Part shown: positions 1-11,600 of the stretch, in pieces
Layout of the letters: every line of letters begins with the position of its first letter
Numbering within the stretch: the first letter of the stretch is position 1
Assembly (NCBI RefSeq): GCF_033958435.1
Contig: NC_134152.1
Location: forward strand, 21,922,001 to 21,986,000
Direction of reading: 5' to 3'
DNA: 64,000 nucleotides
Source of the DNA: Carettochelys insculpta
Taxonomy: Eukaryota; Chordata; Testudines; Carettochelyidae
Notes under the pieces: generated by a model
What the model was told of the DNA's origin: nothing
What the model saw: the letters and a program-made list of their open reading frames with translations, nothing else
Database searches by the model: none
Made by a program: the position numbers and the translations under genes

Positions 1-614
1 TAGCCAAGAAGGCTAACAGAATACTAGGGTGCATTAGGAGCAGCATTTCAAGCGGATCTAGAGAAGTAGTTATTCCTCTCCATTCAGCACCGGTGAGGCC
101 ACATCTTGAATATTGTGTCCAGTTTTGGGCCCCCCAGTATAAAAAGGATGTGGATTTGCTGGAGCAGGTTCAGCGAAGGGCAACAAAAATGATTAAGGGT
201 CTGGAGCACAAGACCTATGAGGAGAGGCTGAGTGATTTGGGCTTGTTTAGTTTACAGAGGAGAAGACTTAGAGGTGATTTAATAGCAGACTTCAACTTCC
301 TGAAGGGGAGATCTAAAAAGGAGGGTGAGAAACTGTTCTCAGTGGTGTCAGATGACAGAACAAGGAGTAATGCTCTGAAGCTGAAGAGGGAGAGGTGTAG
401 GTTAGATATTAGGAAAAACTACTTCACCAGGAGGGTGGTGAAGCATTGGAATGTGTTGCCTAGACAGGTGGTGTATTCTCCATCACTTGAAGTTTTTAAG
501 TCTTGGCTTGACAAGGTCCTGGCTGGGATGACTTAGTGGGGGTTGATCCTGTTTGAAGCAGGGGGCTGGACTAGATGACCTCCTGAGGTCCCTTCCAGCC
601 CTATGATTCTATGA
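1..614 (+). mobile_element. CR1 LINE, 3' end of ORF2 plus 3' UTR
   Basis: This is the C-terminal part of a CR1 reverse-transcriptase ORF, open from the left edge (frame from base 3) to a stop at 534-536. It carries the usual CR1 tail words [24 protein letters not shown] and VVKHWN. After the stop comes the CR1 3' UTR (GACTAGATGACC, CCCTTCCAGCCC) and the terminal ATTCTATGA-type tail near 606-614. The ORF is undamaged as far as it is visible, so the copy may be fairly young. Its 5' part lies outside the window. It lies tail to tail with the next CR1. Confidence 0.93.
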
Positions 615-636
615 CTTGGCTATGAGGTTGGTTTTT

Positions 637-3003
637 TATAGAATCATAGAGTACTAGAACTGAAAGGGACCTTGAGAGGTCATAAAGTCCAGTCCCCTGC
701 CCTCATGTCAGGACCAAGCACCATTAATATCATCCCTATTAGATATTTATCTAACCTGTTCCTAAATATTTCCAATGATGGAGAGTCAACAGCTACCTGA
801 GGCAATTTATTCTGGTGCTTAACCACCTTGACAGGAAATTTTTTATAACGTCCAGCCTAAACCTCCCTTGCTGCAATTTAAGCCCATTGCTTCTTGTTCT
901 CTTTTCAGAGGCTAAGGAGAATAACTTTTCTCCCTCCTCCTTGTAACATCCTTTCAGGTACGTGAAAGCTTCATGATCTCTCTCAGCCTTCTCTTTTCCA
1001 AACTAAACAAACCCAATTCTTTTAATTTTTTCTCATAGGTCATATATTCTATACCTTTAGTCATTCTATTGCTTTTCTCTGGACCCTGTCCACTTTCTTC
1101 ACATCTTTCCTAAAAAGCAGGGCCCAGAACTGGACACAATACTCCAACTGAGGCCTAACCAGTGCAGAGTATGGCAGAACAATTACTTCTCACATCTTGC
1201 TCACAACTCTCCTGTTAATGCATCCCAGACCATGTTTGATTTTTTTGCAACAGCATCACACTGTTGACTCATACTGAGCTTGGGGTCCGCTGTGATGTTA
1301 GATCCCTTTCTTCAGTACTCTCGAGGTGGCTGCGTCTACACTAGTAAGTTCTTTAAAAAAAAAAGAAAAGGCCTTTTCTAAAAGGATCGGTAGAGCATCT
1401 ACACACAGAGTGCACTCTTTCAATCTGAAATTGAAAGTATGCAGCACTTTTTCTGGTGGTGCTCTAACTCCCTCAGATGAGAAAGAGAGCCTTTTAAACG
1501 GGTGTAGACACCCTAGAGATGCTTTTTTGCAAGAGCAGTCTTCTTGGTGCCAGATTTTCCAGTACCTGGCTGGTTCTTTCAAAAGAGCAGGGGCGCTGTG
1601 GATGCTCTCTGTTGAAAGAGTGGATCGATTTTTTGAGCCGCTTTTTTGTGTGTGGATGTGCTTGTTCTAAAGACATTTTTTTGGAAGAACTTCTTTCAAA
1701 AGATTGCTGTGGTGTTGATGTAGCCAGAGACTCCCTTCCATTTTGTATGTGTGAAACTGATTGTTCCTCCCTAAGTGGAGTACTTTGCATTTGTCCTCGT
1801 TGAACTTCACCCTATTTGCCTCAGACCATTTCTCTGGTTTGTTCAGGTCATTTTGAATTCTGACCTTATCCTCCAAAGTACTTGCAACTCTTCCCAGCTT
1901 GGTATCATCTGAAAACTTGATAAGCGTACTCTCTATTCCATTTTATAAATAATTTAAGGCAACATTGAACAGAACTGGCAGAGCCCCATTTATTATTCCC
2001 TTCCACCCTGACTGTGAACCATTAGTAACTACTCTTTGTGAATGGTTATCCAACCGGTTATGCACCCACCTGACAGTAGCCCAGTCTAGGTTGCATTTCC
2101 CTAGTTTACTGATAAGAAGGTCATGTGATTCTGTATCAAATACGTTACTAAAATTTAGGTATACCACATCCACTGCTTTCCCTTTATCAACAAGGCTTCT
2201 TATCTTATCAGAAAAGGCTGCCAGGTTGTTTTGGTATGGGTTGTTCCTGACAAATCCATGCTGACTGTTACCCATCACCTTATTATCTTCCAGATGTTTG
2301 CAGATGGATTCCTTAATTACTTGCTCCATTATCTTTCCTGGCGCTGAAGCTGGCTGGTCTGTAATTTCTTGGGTTACCCTTGTTTCCCTTTTCATAGATG
2401 GGCACTATATTTGCCCTCTTCCAGTCTTCTGGATTCTCTGCCGACTTCTGTGATTCTAGCTCGTGGCTTCAAAGATCATAGCTAGTGGACTGGACATCTC
2501 TTCTATCAGCTCCTTGAGTATGCTTGGATGCATTTCATCAGAGCCTGGTGACTTAAAGACATCTAGCTCTTCTAAGTATGTTTTAACTTTTTCTTTTCCG
2601 ATTTTAATTTCTTGACCTTTCCCATTTCTCCTAGAATTAACTATGTTGGGCATCCAGTCCCCACCAACCTTCTTGGTGAAAACTGAAACAAAGAAATCAT
2701 CAAGTGCCTCTGCTATTTCCACATTTTGCCTTATTGCTTCTCTCTCTTCATTGAGCAATGGGCCTACCCTGTCCTTGGTCATCTTCTGGCTTCTACTATA
2801 CTTGCAGAATGTTTTCTTGCTTCCTTTTATGTCTTGAGCTAGATTGAGCTCATTTTGTGCTTTCGCTTTTCTAATTTTGCCCCTACGTTCCTATGTTATT
2901 TGTTTATATTCCTGCTTTATACTTTGACCTACTTCCACTTTTTATATAATTCCTTTTTGATTTTTAGGTCATTCAGGAGCTCTTGGTTAAGTGAAGCTGG
3001 ACT
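637..3003 (-). mobile_element. CR1 LINE, 5'-truncated and degenerate, split by a MITE
   Basis: The 3' tail of this CR1 is at 637 (reverse complement of TCTATGATTCTATA) and the 3' UTR and RT domain follow leftward on the minus strand. Minus-strand peptides at 2456-2782 ([36 protein letters not shown]) and 1943-2395 (HGFVRN, VDVVYLNFSNVFD) are RT regions of CR1 ORF2. Stops and frameshifts break the ORF and the 5' end is lost near 3003. A separate short transposon at 1328-1725 interrupts it. Confidence 0.9.
1328..1725. mobile_element. Harbinger-like MITE inside CR1
   Basis: A 398-bp non-coding element starts GGCTGCGTCTACAC and ends GTGTTGATGTAGCC, giving a terminal inverted repeat of about 14 bp with mismatches. 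CR1 sequence resumes immediately on both sides. The interior is rich in TCTTTCAAAAG-type words in both orientations. The flanking 3 bp do not match (GGT and AGA), so the target-site duplication is lost. Open frames that cross it on both strands are chance. Confidence 0.7.
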
Positions 3004-4478
3004 CTTTATAGTAATAAAATAGACTCAAAGGGCAGTACAGAAGAAAATATTCTACCAGCATGTTGAGTTTTCCCAGAGGAAGAGCAGGTAAAATATTACA
3101 CAGTAGTGTTTTTCCTTCCAGTATAATGAGAGAGCAAAATGAAACAATCATTAAAAAGGCAGGGCGGGGGACAGGGGTAGGGGACATTTGTAGAAAAATT
3201 CCTCCACAACTTGCACTCTTCTTTTTAAAAATATTACTCTGGTGGTTATTTGAGGTACCAGATCAACGCAGCTGGAGGTGGGTGCCGATTGTTTCTCGGG
3301 GAATGGGTATTGGATGGGCAGTGCTGCTCCTCCTGCAGACATCAGCTGTAGGGGTCAGAGCAGTAGCATCCCATACTCCTTCTGTTATGGGGCAGACCTA
3401 GGCCAGAAACATTCCACACCCAAACCTCTGAATGAAATCAAATTTAAGTCACCATCAACCTGCTTCTGGCTTTAAGCCAGAAATTGAGAAATATTTTGAT
3501 ATCCTGTCACCAATCCCTCAGATGTGCTGCTTCCCCTCCACCCCGATTTCACTTCCAGTGCTCCTGGGGGCAATCAAGGACGGAGAAAGCACATTTACAG
3601 CTTGTAGTCCTGGTACCAAAAACCTTCCACCCTTTGAGTTTTATTCCTTCCTAGTTTGAATACTTCTATTTGCAGGCACTTGCTGCTACTGCTGCGAAAA
3701 CACATGCTGCCAATGCATCGAACAGAGGTGGAAGTGGCATTCATTTATTTCCAAAATTGCTTTACAAGGGTAGTTTGTTTTATTCCCCATGAATATTAGT
3801 TTTCTTTGGTGAAGTGGACACGTTAATTACGATTTGGGAAGGGGAGGCCTGGCAAGCCAAAAGCCTGGCCTTTCTGTTGAGTAATAGTAAGCAGCAAATG
3901 ACCACACTTGCGATGCTTCCCTCTGCTATGCTGGTGCAAGATTAGCTGTAGGTTTCAGCTCTCCCCCTGTTGTCTCATTCTCTAGCCTCGATATAGCAAA
4001 TCAATAAGTCTTCTCTCAGGCTAGTTGCCATTGATCTAGTGTTTTGTTTTCGTTTCTTTTTTCTTTTCATTAGAATTGTGTGTTGAATGAGTTGAGCCTG
4101 GAGAACTTTAAAAATCACTCTTTAAAATAATGGAGCCGCTTCTCCCCATTGTGCTCAGCCCTGCTGGGGTAGCTTGTGAGAAAGGGGCGCTCCAGCTGCC
4201 AGGACGATGTCTCCTTACCCAGGCTAGAGCTTCAGACAGGCCCGCCAGAAAGCGGGGGGGGGGGGGCGCAATGGCAGCAGTTTCTGCAGGGCCTGGTGTT
4301 TCCAAAAGGTCACAAGCTGTGGCCACTTAGAAACACCACGGCAGGGCTGCTCTATCACTCCAAGTAGCCTGGGGGAGCGTGTGTGTCGGGGGGAAGGCAG
4401 TGCTGCATTGCAGGCGGTGCTAAGGGCTGACTGTCCCAGTCTTCTGCCCCTTGTGCCCCGGCCCTGCCTCTTCCAGGG
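3004..4478. other. No gene recognised
   Basis: I see no exon, RNA gene or classifiable repeat here. A G-run of about 16 lies at 4251-4267, and GC content rises after 4130. Small open frames on both strands have no recognisable domain. Confidence 0.6.
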
Positions 4479-5168
4479 TAGGGTGACCACATTGCCCTAC
4501 GACAAATACAGGACACCAGCCTCTGGGGGTGGGAGTGGGGCTACTGTCCCATGTCAGGGCTTCTCGGTGATGGGGGCTGCTGCCCCATGGTGATGCTCTG
4601 GGCATGGGAAGATCTGCAGCCTCCTGATAAGGGGAAGTGGAGGATGGGGGCTCTGCTACCTTCTGGCCGGGGGTGCTGAGAATAGGGGCTTTGCAGCTGC
4701 CTAACGGGGGAGACAGAGAATGTGGCAGCCGCCCTGTGGGGGAGCTTTCACCTAGCAGCTGCCTCCCCAAGGCAGGGATGCTGGGGAATGAGGCATTTGG
4801 CTCATGAAGAGGATCCCTGGCAGCAGGAGCTGCCTTCCCTAGGTGTGGGACGCCAGAGAATGAGGCAGCCGCCCCATGGCAGAGCTCGCTGGCAGTGGGG
4901 GTTGCCACCATGGGGTGCTGGGGAGTGGGGCAGCTCCCTGGCAGCAGGAACTGCAGCCCCAAGCTACAGGGCACTGGGGAACAGGGCAGCTGCCCTGTGA
5001 GGAGCTCTCTGGCAGCGGTGGCTGCAGTCCCGAGGCACCAAGTCCCCAAGGAACAGGAGCTCTGCAAAACATGGGACAATTTGCCCATTTTCTTAAAAAG
5101 GTCGGGACGCGTGTGAGACAGCTGCAATAAGGGCTGTCCCAGGATAAATGAGATGGATGGTCAACCTA
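4479..5168. mobile_element. hAT-like element (TAGGGTGACCA ends) with GC-rich repetitive core
   Basis: The element starts TAGGGTGACCA and ends TGGTCAACCTA, an inverted terminus of 11 bp with one mismatch. It is flanked by 8-bp duplications TTCCAGGG (4471-4478) and TTCTAGGG (5169-5176), matching at 7 of 8 positions. An 8-bp duplication is the hAT signature. The interior is GC-rich with imperfect repeats of about 56-70 bp built on GGCAGCYGCCC and CTGGCAGCAGGA words. The long open frames here (up to 235 codons) follow from the lack of AT-rich stops. No transposase is present. Confidence 0.8.
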
Positions 5169-5176
5169 TTCTAGGG

Positions 5177-6000
5177 GCTCAGAGCTGGCCCCCCTTCTCA
5201 CCTTGCCCCAGGCCTGCCGTGGCTGTCAGCCCTGCTGGCTTCAGGCGTCTAAGGACACAGGTAGTGCTGCTGGGTTTGCTCATGACTATGGGCACTGTGG
5301 TAGGGGAACCTGAACACTTCAAAATACTTCCCCTTTGCAGCAGCAGCAGGGCAGAGTTCTTCAAGCAACTTGCAGAGGTAGTCGGACAAGCGATTGCAGG
5401 AAATGTTTTGTTTAATACAGAAAGAAGTAGGCTGACGGCTCCACTAAACTGAAGCACATGCTTATGCATTACGTTATCCGTTTTTTCCTCACTCCTTATC
5501 AGATAAAACTATTCCATCAAACTGTCTGGTCCTGTCTTAGTCAATTGTATTTGTAATCCAGTTTGACCCATGCATTTCATCTTTCTAGACATATGACTGA
5601 AATCCACACAAATTATAAATTGGGAGGATGTGACTGAATAAGCTTCCTGACGAAAATCAACTAGAAGAGTTTTCAGTCTAAGGTGCTCGTTACAGCAAGA
5701 TAAAATTTGGGTATAAGCTAGACTGGCTCACAGATTGAATTGAAGAGTAAATTTGCTGCATTAGTAAAGAAAATGCCTCCAGCAGGTTTTTAGAAAGTTC
5801 TTTAATAATAATTGACGGTGGAACATTAAAATAATTTAAAAACCCCTTCGTATCTGTTCTGAAGTTTTAATTACATTAAGGAACTGAAAGCTATGTTCAA
5901 TACAGTATTCATTTTGCAATATGTGGACATGCCAGAATGGTATTTGAGCACAAGGTGGGTTTGGGGGCGTCACCCTTTTAATAGCTTTTGAAATGAAAAA
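5177..6000. other. No gene recognised
   Basis: This is unclassified sequence, moderately AT-rich after 5470. No ORF with a domain, no RNA gene and no clear repeat boundary were seen. Confidence 0.55.
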
Positions 6001-6148
6001 TTCATAGAATCAGAATTTTAATGTCAGAAAGAAACACTATGGTAATCTTGTCTGGCCTCACCTATAACACAGAAAAATTCAGCCAGTAATTCCTCCATCA
6101 GGGCCATAATTTCTGCTTAATCTGTACTGTATCTTGTAGAAATACTTA
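6001..6148 (-). mobile_element. LINE 3' end fragment (CR1/L3-like)
   Basis: The stretch resembles the reverse complement of a common reptile LINE 3' end (TTCATAGAATC, GTCTGGCCTCACCTATAACACAG, AGTAATTCC). It is short and diverged. A different L3-like LINE tail follows at once. I identified it from memory of the family, without an alignment. Confidence 0.55.
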
Positions 6149-6216
6149 AGAACATAAGAATGGCCATAGCAGGTTAGACCAAAGGTCCGTCTAGCTTACT
6201 ATCCTGTCTTCCAACA

Positions 6217-6396
6217 AGTATCTGGGGGTAGCCGAGTTAGTCTGTATCTTCAAAAACAACAAGAAGTCCTGTGACACCTTATGGACTAACAGATATTTTG
6301 GAGCATAAGCTTTCGCGGGACAAAGCAGGTCTTTGCCCACAAAAGCTTATGCTCCAAAATATCTATTTGTCTATAAAGTGCCACAGGACTTCTTGT
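6217..6396. mobile_element. Penelope-type fold-back element, no coding region
   Basis: Two inverted arms of about 70-80 bp face each other: the left contains AAGTCCTGTG, GGACTAACAGATATTTTGGA and GCATAAGCTTTCG, and the right mirrors them. Only the left arm has the extra head with GTAGCCGAGTTAGTCTGTAT. The element is flanked by 12-bp duplications TGTCTTCCAACA (6205-6216) and TGTCTTTCAACA (6397-6408), 11 of 12 identical. The arms match those of the coding element at 30722-32382, so this is probably a non-autonomous derivative. Confidence 0.8.
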
Positions 6397-6535
6397 TGTC
6401 TTTCAACAGTGGCCAATGCCAGGTGCCCCAGAGGGAATGAACAGAACAGGTAATCATTAAATGACCTATTCCTGTTCCCAGCTTCTGAAAAACGGAGACA
6501 AGGGACACCATCCCTGTCCATCCTGGCTACGGAGG

Positions 6536-8390
6536 ATTATAAATATATTGCTTGAGAATGCAGGGGAATAATCGGGAAAGTGAAAGCACAATTGGAACTG
6601 CAGCTAGCAATGAATGTGAAGGGTAACACGAAAGGTTTCTATAGGCATGTTAACAATAATAGGGTGATCAGGGAGGGTGTGGGGCCATTACTGGATGGGG
6701 GAGGTAACCTGGTGACAGATGCTGTGGGGAAAGCTGAAGTACTCAGTGCTTTTTTTGCCTCTGTCTTCACAGACAAGATCAGCTCCCAGACTATGGCACA
6801 AGGCAATGCAGTATGGGAAGGAGGTGGGCAGCCCTCCATGCGGAAAGAACAGGTTAAGAGATATTAGAAGAGTTAGATGTACACAAATCCATGAGTCCGG
6901 ATTTAATGCCTCCAAGGGTACTGAGGAAATTGGCGAATGACATTGCAGAGTCTTTGGCCATTATCTTTGAAAACTCATGGCAATCAGGAGAAGTCCTGTG
7001 GGACTGGAAAAAGGCAAACATAGTGCCCATCTTTAAAAAAGGAAAGAAGGACAATCCAGGGAACTATAAACCAGGCAGCCTTAGCTCAGTTCCTGGAAAA
7101 ATCATGGACAGGGATCCTCAAGGAATCCATTTTGCAGTGCTTAGAAGAGGGAAAAGTGATCAGGAGCAATCAACATGGATTCACTAAGGGTAAGTCATGT
7201 CTGACAAAACTGATTAGCTTCTGTGATGGGGTAACTGGCTCTGTGGATGTGGGGAAGTCAATGGATGTGATATATCTTGACTTTAGCAAAGCTTTTTCCC
7301 CACAATATTTTTATCCGTAAGTTAAGGAACTATGGATTGGATACATGGACTGTAAGGTGGAGAGAAAGGTGGATAGATGGTCAGACCCAATGGGTAGTGA
7401 TCAATGGCTCACAGTCTGGTTGGCAATTGGTTTCCAGTGGTGAGCCTCAAGGATTAGTTCGAGGGCTGGTATTGGTCAACGCCTTTATAAATAACTTGGA
7501 GGAGGGAATGGATTGCACCCTCAGCAAATTTGCAGATGACACTAAGCTAGGGAGAGATGTAGATATGCTGGAGGTTAGGGATAGGGTCCAGAGTGACCTA
7601 GATAAATTGTAGGAGTGGGCCAAAAGAAATCAATGAGGTTCAACAAGGACAAGTGCAGACTCCTGCACTTGGGATGGAAGAATCCCAACCATTGTTAGAG
7701 GCTGGATGCTGACTGGCTAAGTAGCAGTGCAGCAGAAAAGGACCTGAGGACTATCGTGGATGAGAGGCTGCATATGAGTCAACAGTGTGCCCCTGTAGCT
7801 AAGAAGGTTCATATTGGGGTTCATTAGGAGGAGCATTTCTAGCAGATCTAGAGAAGTTATTATTCCCCTCTATTAGGCTCTGTGAGGTCACATCTGGAGT
7901 ATTGTGTCCAGTTCTGGGCACCCAGTATAGAAAGGGTGTGGATGTATTGGAGAGGGTCCAGTGGAGGGCAATGAAAATGATTAGGGGACCGGAGCACATG
8001 ACCTATGAGGAGAGACTGAGGGATTTGGGTATATCTAGTTGGCAGAAGAGTGCGGGGGTGGGATTTGAAAGCAGCCTTCAACTTTCTGAAGAGGATGAAG
8101 AGACTGTTCTCAGTACTGATGTACGGCAGAAGAAGGAGCAATGGTCTCAAGTTACAGAGGGAGAGGTGCAGTTTGGATATTAGGAAAAACTATTTCACCA
8201 GCAGTGTGGTGAAACACTGGAATGAGTTACCAAGAGAGGTGCTGGAATCTTCATCCCTAGAGGTTTTTAAGTCCCTGCTTGACAAAGTCTTGGCTGGGAT
8301 GATTTAGACAGGGTTGATCCTGCTTTGGGCAGGCGCTGGACTCGATGCCATCCTAAGGTCCCTTCCAGCACTAGAATTCTGTGATTCTAT
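6536..8390 (+). mobile_element. CR1 LINE, 5'-truncated, frameshifted
   Basis: This CR1 of about 1.85 kb has its RT region spread over several frames: GNTKGFYRHV and AFFASVFTDKI (6580-6867), SCLTKLISFCDGVT and DVIYLDFSKAF (7132-7320), LSKFADDTKLG (7277-7612), then RSNGLKLQRERCSLDIRKNY (8050-8307). The 3' UTR ends with a GTGATTCTAT tail at 8390. The catalytic YADD-type box appears as FADD. Frameshifts and stops make it a dead copy. It is inserted in the opposite sense within an L3-like LINE. Confidence 0.93.
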
Positions 8391-8573
8391 GGACCTACCC
8401 TCCATCAACTTACCTAGTTCTCTTTTGAGCTGTGTTATGGTCTTGGCTTTGACAACGCCCTCTGGCGAGGAGTTCCCCGGGTTGACTGTGCATTGTTTGA
8501 AAAAAGACTTTTGTTTGTTGTAAACCTGCCTATTAATTTCAGTCAAATAAAGAGTGCTGTAATTGGCTGTTAA

Positions 8574-8875
8574 CAGGGCTGGCAACAGACCCCACCAGAT
8601 CCTGGGCATTGTGTGGGGGGCTTGGCTCTGGGCCCCCCAGCTGGGATAGGGCCTCAGAAGGAAGGGGAAGGGGCTAGCTTCCCCCCAGCCAGCTATCAGC
8701 TCCAGCTAGAGCATGCTGTGCCGGGGTCTGGTGGCCATTTAAAAAGCTCAGGGCTCTGGCAGCTGCTGCTGCAACAGTAGCATTAGTGGCATCCTGGAAC
8801 CTGCCCCCAACCCTTTTAAAATGCTGGACCCTAGGGTAACTGCCTCCTTTGCCCTCTCCATCATTGGTGACCCTG
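8574..8875. mobile_element. Possible hAT-like element, GC-rich
   Basis: The region starts CAGGGCTGGCAAC just after the L3-like LINE and ends near GGTGACCCTG, giving a weak inverted terminus. The interior (CCTAGGGTAACTGCC, GCTCTGGGCCCCCC) resembles GC-rich reptile DNA-transposon cores. No matching 8-bp flanks were found, so the boundaries are tentative. Confidence 0.35.
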
Positions 8876-9231
8876 TGAAAACTCAGGTTCTGAAGACATT
8901 GGCAGCTCACCAAGTTTTTCAGTGTGTACTCTTCCCCTTGGAAAGGGCGAGCATCTGAAGAGACACTTCAGTCAGGAGTTGACCTTGTCACCTGTAAGTA
9001 ACTAGGAAGAGAACCGAGACGTCCATCCATTGACCCAAAGGTGGTCCTGGTTGCATTTCCGTAATATCGAAGTGGAGAATATTGAATCCATAGCTGCCAA
9101 TCATATTAACTGGTAATGAAAAGTAAACAAAGGAATGAAGTTCTTTGAAGGTTACTCTATGTTATTGTAAAATGAAGCTCCAGTTAAACTGACAACACTG
9201 GGACATGATCAATGTATCTACATCAACCTCG
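8876..9231. other. No gene recognised
   Basis: This is unclassified sequence between two repeats, with no ORF of note. Confidence 0.5.
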
Positions 9232-9420
9232 CAGTGTTCCCTGTAAGCTGAGTGCTTTGGCAGCTGCCCAAGGAAAGATTCAGCTGCCGCCCAGCTGATT
9301 AGCAGAGCACTCACAGCCACCAGCATGTATTTTTCTATGGGTGGTGCCATCTGCACATGCCTTGGTGCACATAAAAAATTTATTCTGACCCAAGATGGAA
9401 AAAAATTAGAGGGAATGCTG
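9232..9420 (-). mobile_element. hAT-like MITE (CAGTGTTCCC family), copy 1
   Basis: The 189-bp element starts CAGTGTTCCC and ends GGGAATGCTG, an imperfect inverted terminus beginning CAG as in hAT elements. It is in the opposite orientation to related copies at 16135-16321 and 23586-23781, sharing CCAAGGCATGTGCAG-type and ATAAATTT words. Its own flanking 8-mers no longer match, so it is old or one end is altered. Confidence 0.7.
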
Positions 9421-9486
9421 GTGCCCATTGTATGGCATTAAATATGTGATTGAGAAGAGACTGCTGTCATGAGCTGACGCGTTCGC

Positions 9487-10131
9487 CATAAAACCTGCAT
9501 TTGTCAGTTGCGAAGTGACAAAAGCATCCAAGGTGCGGGTTATGAGATTGTTAGTGCTGAGTAGCATCCTGCAGGAGCCAGGAAACTGACCAGCCCAGCA
9601 GAACTGGTCAGTTTCCTGGCTCCCAGAGTGGTGGGGAGCTGGGAACCAGGGGGCAGCCTGGTTTCTATGTCCCCTCTGCTTGCTGTTTGCAGGACCTGGG
9701 AAACTGCCCAGCTGGTCAACCTATCCAGTTGGAAATATAGGATGATGCTCTTAGCACGCTGGAAGAAAACACCAAATACAAACAAAAAATCTACTGATTT
9801 CATTGCCAGAATCAGTCCATATTCCCATGAAGACTATACTAAACCATCAAGATACATGCAATCAAAGTGCACATGTCTGGGTTAAACCCAGCTGGTCAAT
9901 TTCCCGGGTCCCACAAGTGACAAGCGGCAGGGAGATGAGAACCAGGCTGCACCCTGGTTCCTGGCTCTCCACCACTCTGGGAGCCAGGAAACAGACCAGT
10001 CCTGCTCAGCTGATCAGTTTCCCAGCTCCTGCAAGCCCAGTCTGGTTCCCATCTTTCCTTGACTTGCACGCAAATTCAAGTTAAGTGGTGGTCGCAGAAA
10101 CACAACCCCCGCATAACTTGAGGTTTTACTG
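9487..10131. mobile_element. Tigger-like element with internal palindromes
   Basis: The right end reads CTTGAGGTTTTACTG followed by TA, the complement of a CAGTAAAACCTC-type terminus typical of pogo/Tigger DNA transposons. The left end near 9487 (CATAAAACCTGCA) is a degraded counterpart. The interior contains a perfect 20-bp hairpin at 9574-9593/9604-9623 and a further inverted copy of the same word near 9964-9999. There is no transposase ORF. Confidence 0.5.
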
Positions 10132-10133
10132 TA

Positions 10134-11373
10134 TTAGATATCCTTGAACTATAGTTGTTTGAAAAGTGAGGGGCAATTCTGAAAGTTTGAACACAAATCT
10201 TAATGCCCTCTGCCTCAGCCAGAAGCTATGAATGTGGAACTGGGCAGTGGAAACCTAACCAAGAAGCAGCAAAAGTAATTTATCAAAGTTTAACCCAGGA
10301 GGAAACAAGTTAACACTTTAGCACAAGCATTAGATGTTCTGCCACTAAATCCCTTTGAGAGATACCCTGCAGGATCCAAAACATGGGTTTGATTCCCAGC
10401 TTCCTTTGGAATCAGTTGAAATCTTTCCATTGACTTCACTGGGGATCAGGTCCTATCTCTGTACTACAAGTAAGTGTTGTTACACTGTCCAAGATATATG
10501 CTGTAATTATGAAATCTCTTACCTTTATTGAAATAAAAACACCTCTGGTCAATATAAGAAGTGGGATCTTTAGCTTTTCAAACAACTATGCATGTCAGTA
10601 ACTTTACTTCTGTGTACTGTGCCCTTTTGTTCATAGGACCATTCGTATATCCTTGGAGGGGTATTGTCTTGGAGCTGTACTGCAAGGTGCACTCCAAATG
10701 TTTTGGTTACATTGAGCTAGTGTGTGGAAGCATTAGTTAGGAAGAACTGTATATAGTCCTAAAAGCAGCACAGCCGAGAATTAATCAAATCCCGCTTTGG
10801 AGACTCCTCTGCAAAAGCAACAATGTAGCTCTGAGCAAAAACTCCTCTTCCTCTCCCTCCTCCCAGCAGCTACTGCTAATATGGGTTTGAATGTTTAAAT
10901 GAATTCTGGTTGCCTGCATTCATGGCCATTTTGCATTTCTTCTTTTCGTGGTCTGTGAAGGCAGAAAACTGCAAATAATGATGGAACAGTATTAGCAGAA
11001 TACGAATTAAGAGTTTGTAAAATGCAAATATTCATTCCAGAAACTGAATCTTGGTGTTTATGCCCATCCAGTCAGGGACCAACAGCCTGTGTGATGTAAG
11101 TGTCAAGTCCAAGCTAAACAGCAGAGATTTGAATTTCAAATGTTCAATCCTTGCAGTAAACTGCTTATAAACAAATTACAGATCAAGAACTAGTCACCAA
11201 AAACTTTGCAACTGATTTCAAACTATAAGTTCTGGAAAAAATTTGATCTGCTTGGATAATTTGCAAGGAGAAAAATTAGACTTATTCCCCAAATTTTATT
11301 CTTGAGGATTGTTGTTATTCCTAGCGGGAGTTTAGGAACGGTATAAACATTCCACAACTGGCAATACGCAGGG
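10134..11373. other. No gene recognised
   Basis: About 1.2 kb of AT-rich sequence has no recognisable exon, RNA gene or named repeat. Confidence 0.6.
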
Positions 11374-11600
11374 TTGCTGTAGCCATGTTGGTCCCAGGAT
11401 ATTAGAAGGAAGAGGTAGATGAGGTAATGTCTTTTACTGGAGCAATTTGTGTTGCTGAGAGAGAGAGAAGCTTTTGAGCTTACAGGGGGCTGTTCTTAAG
11501 GTCTGGCTCTGTGTAAGCTCATAAGCTTGTCTGTCTCACCAACAGAAGCTGGTCCATTAAACGATCTCACGTCCTCCACATTGTCTCTATAGTCAGAAAT
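11374..11600. mobile_element. Second fold-back family, Penelope-like architecture
   Basis: A left arm (GCTGTAGCCATGTTGGTC, then AAGCTTTTGAGCTTAC) is mirrored by a right arm starting TGTAAGCTCATAAGCTTGTC and containing CAGAAGCTGGTCCATTAAA. As in the other fold-backs, only one arm has the extra GTAGCCATGTTGGTC head. The arm sequence differs from the main family. A single right arm occurs again at 48121-48182. I could not find matching flanks. Confidence 0.6.

Larger units (their letters stand above)
6149..8542 (-). mobile_element. L3/CR1-like LINE 3' region, host of two insertions
   Basis: The reverse complement of the L3-like tail starts at 6149 (TAAGAACATAAGAATGGCC) and runs through CAGTGGCCAATGCCAGGTGC to about 6535. 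It resumes at 8391 (GGACCTACCCTCCATCAA) and ends near 8542. The gap holds a CR1 copy in the opposite orientation, and a Penelope-type fold-back sits at 6217-6396. The two flanks join in consensus order, so this is one older copy broken by two younger insertions. Only untranslated and far C-terminal parts remain. Confidence 0.82.

Noticed and set aside
1298..1803. Several mutually overlapping open frames near 1.3-1.8 kb
   Set aside because: They arise from the palindromic MITE at 1328-1725, whose two strands translate similarly.
4420..5127. Minus-strand open frame of 235 codons
   Set aside because: It lies across the GC-rich core of a hAT-like element, has overlapping open frames on both strands, and is low-complexity Ser/Pro/Gly without a domain.
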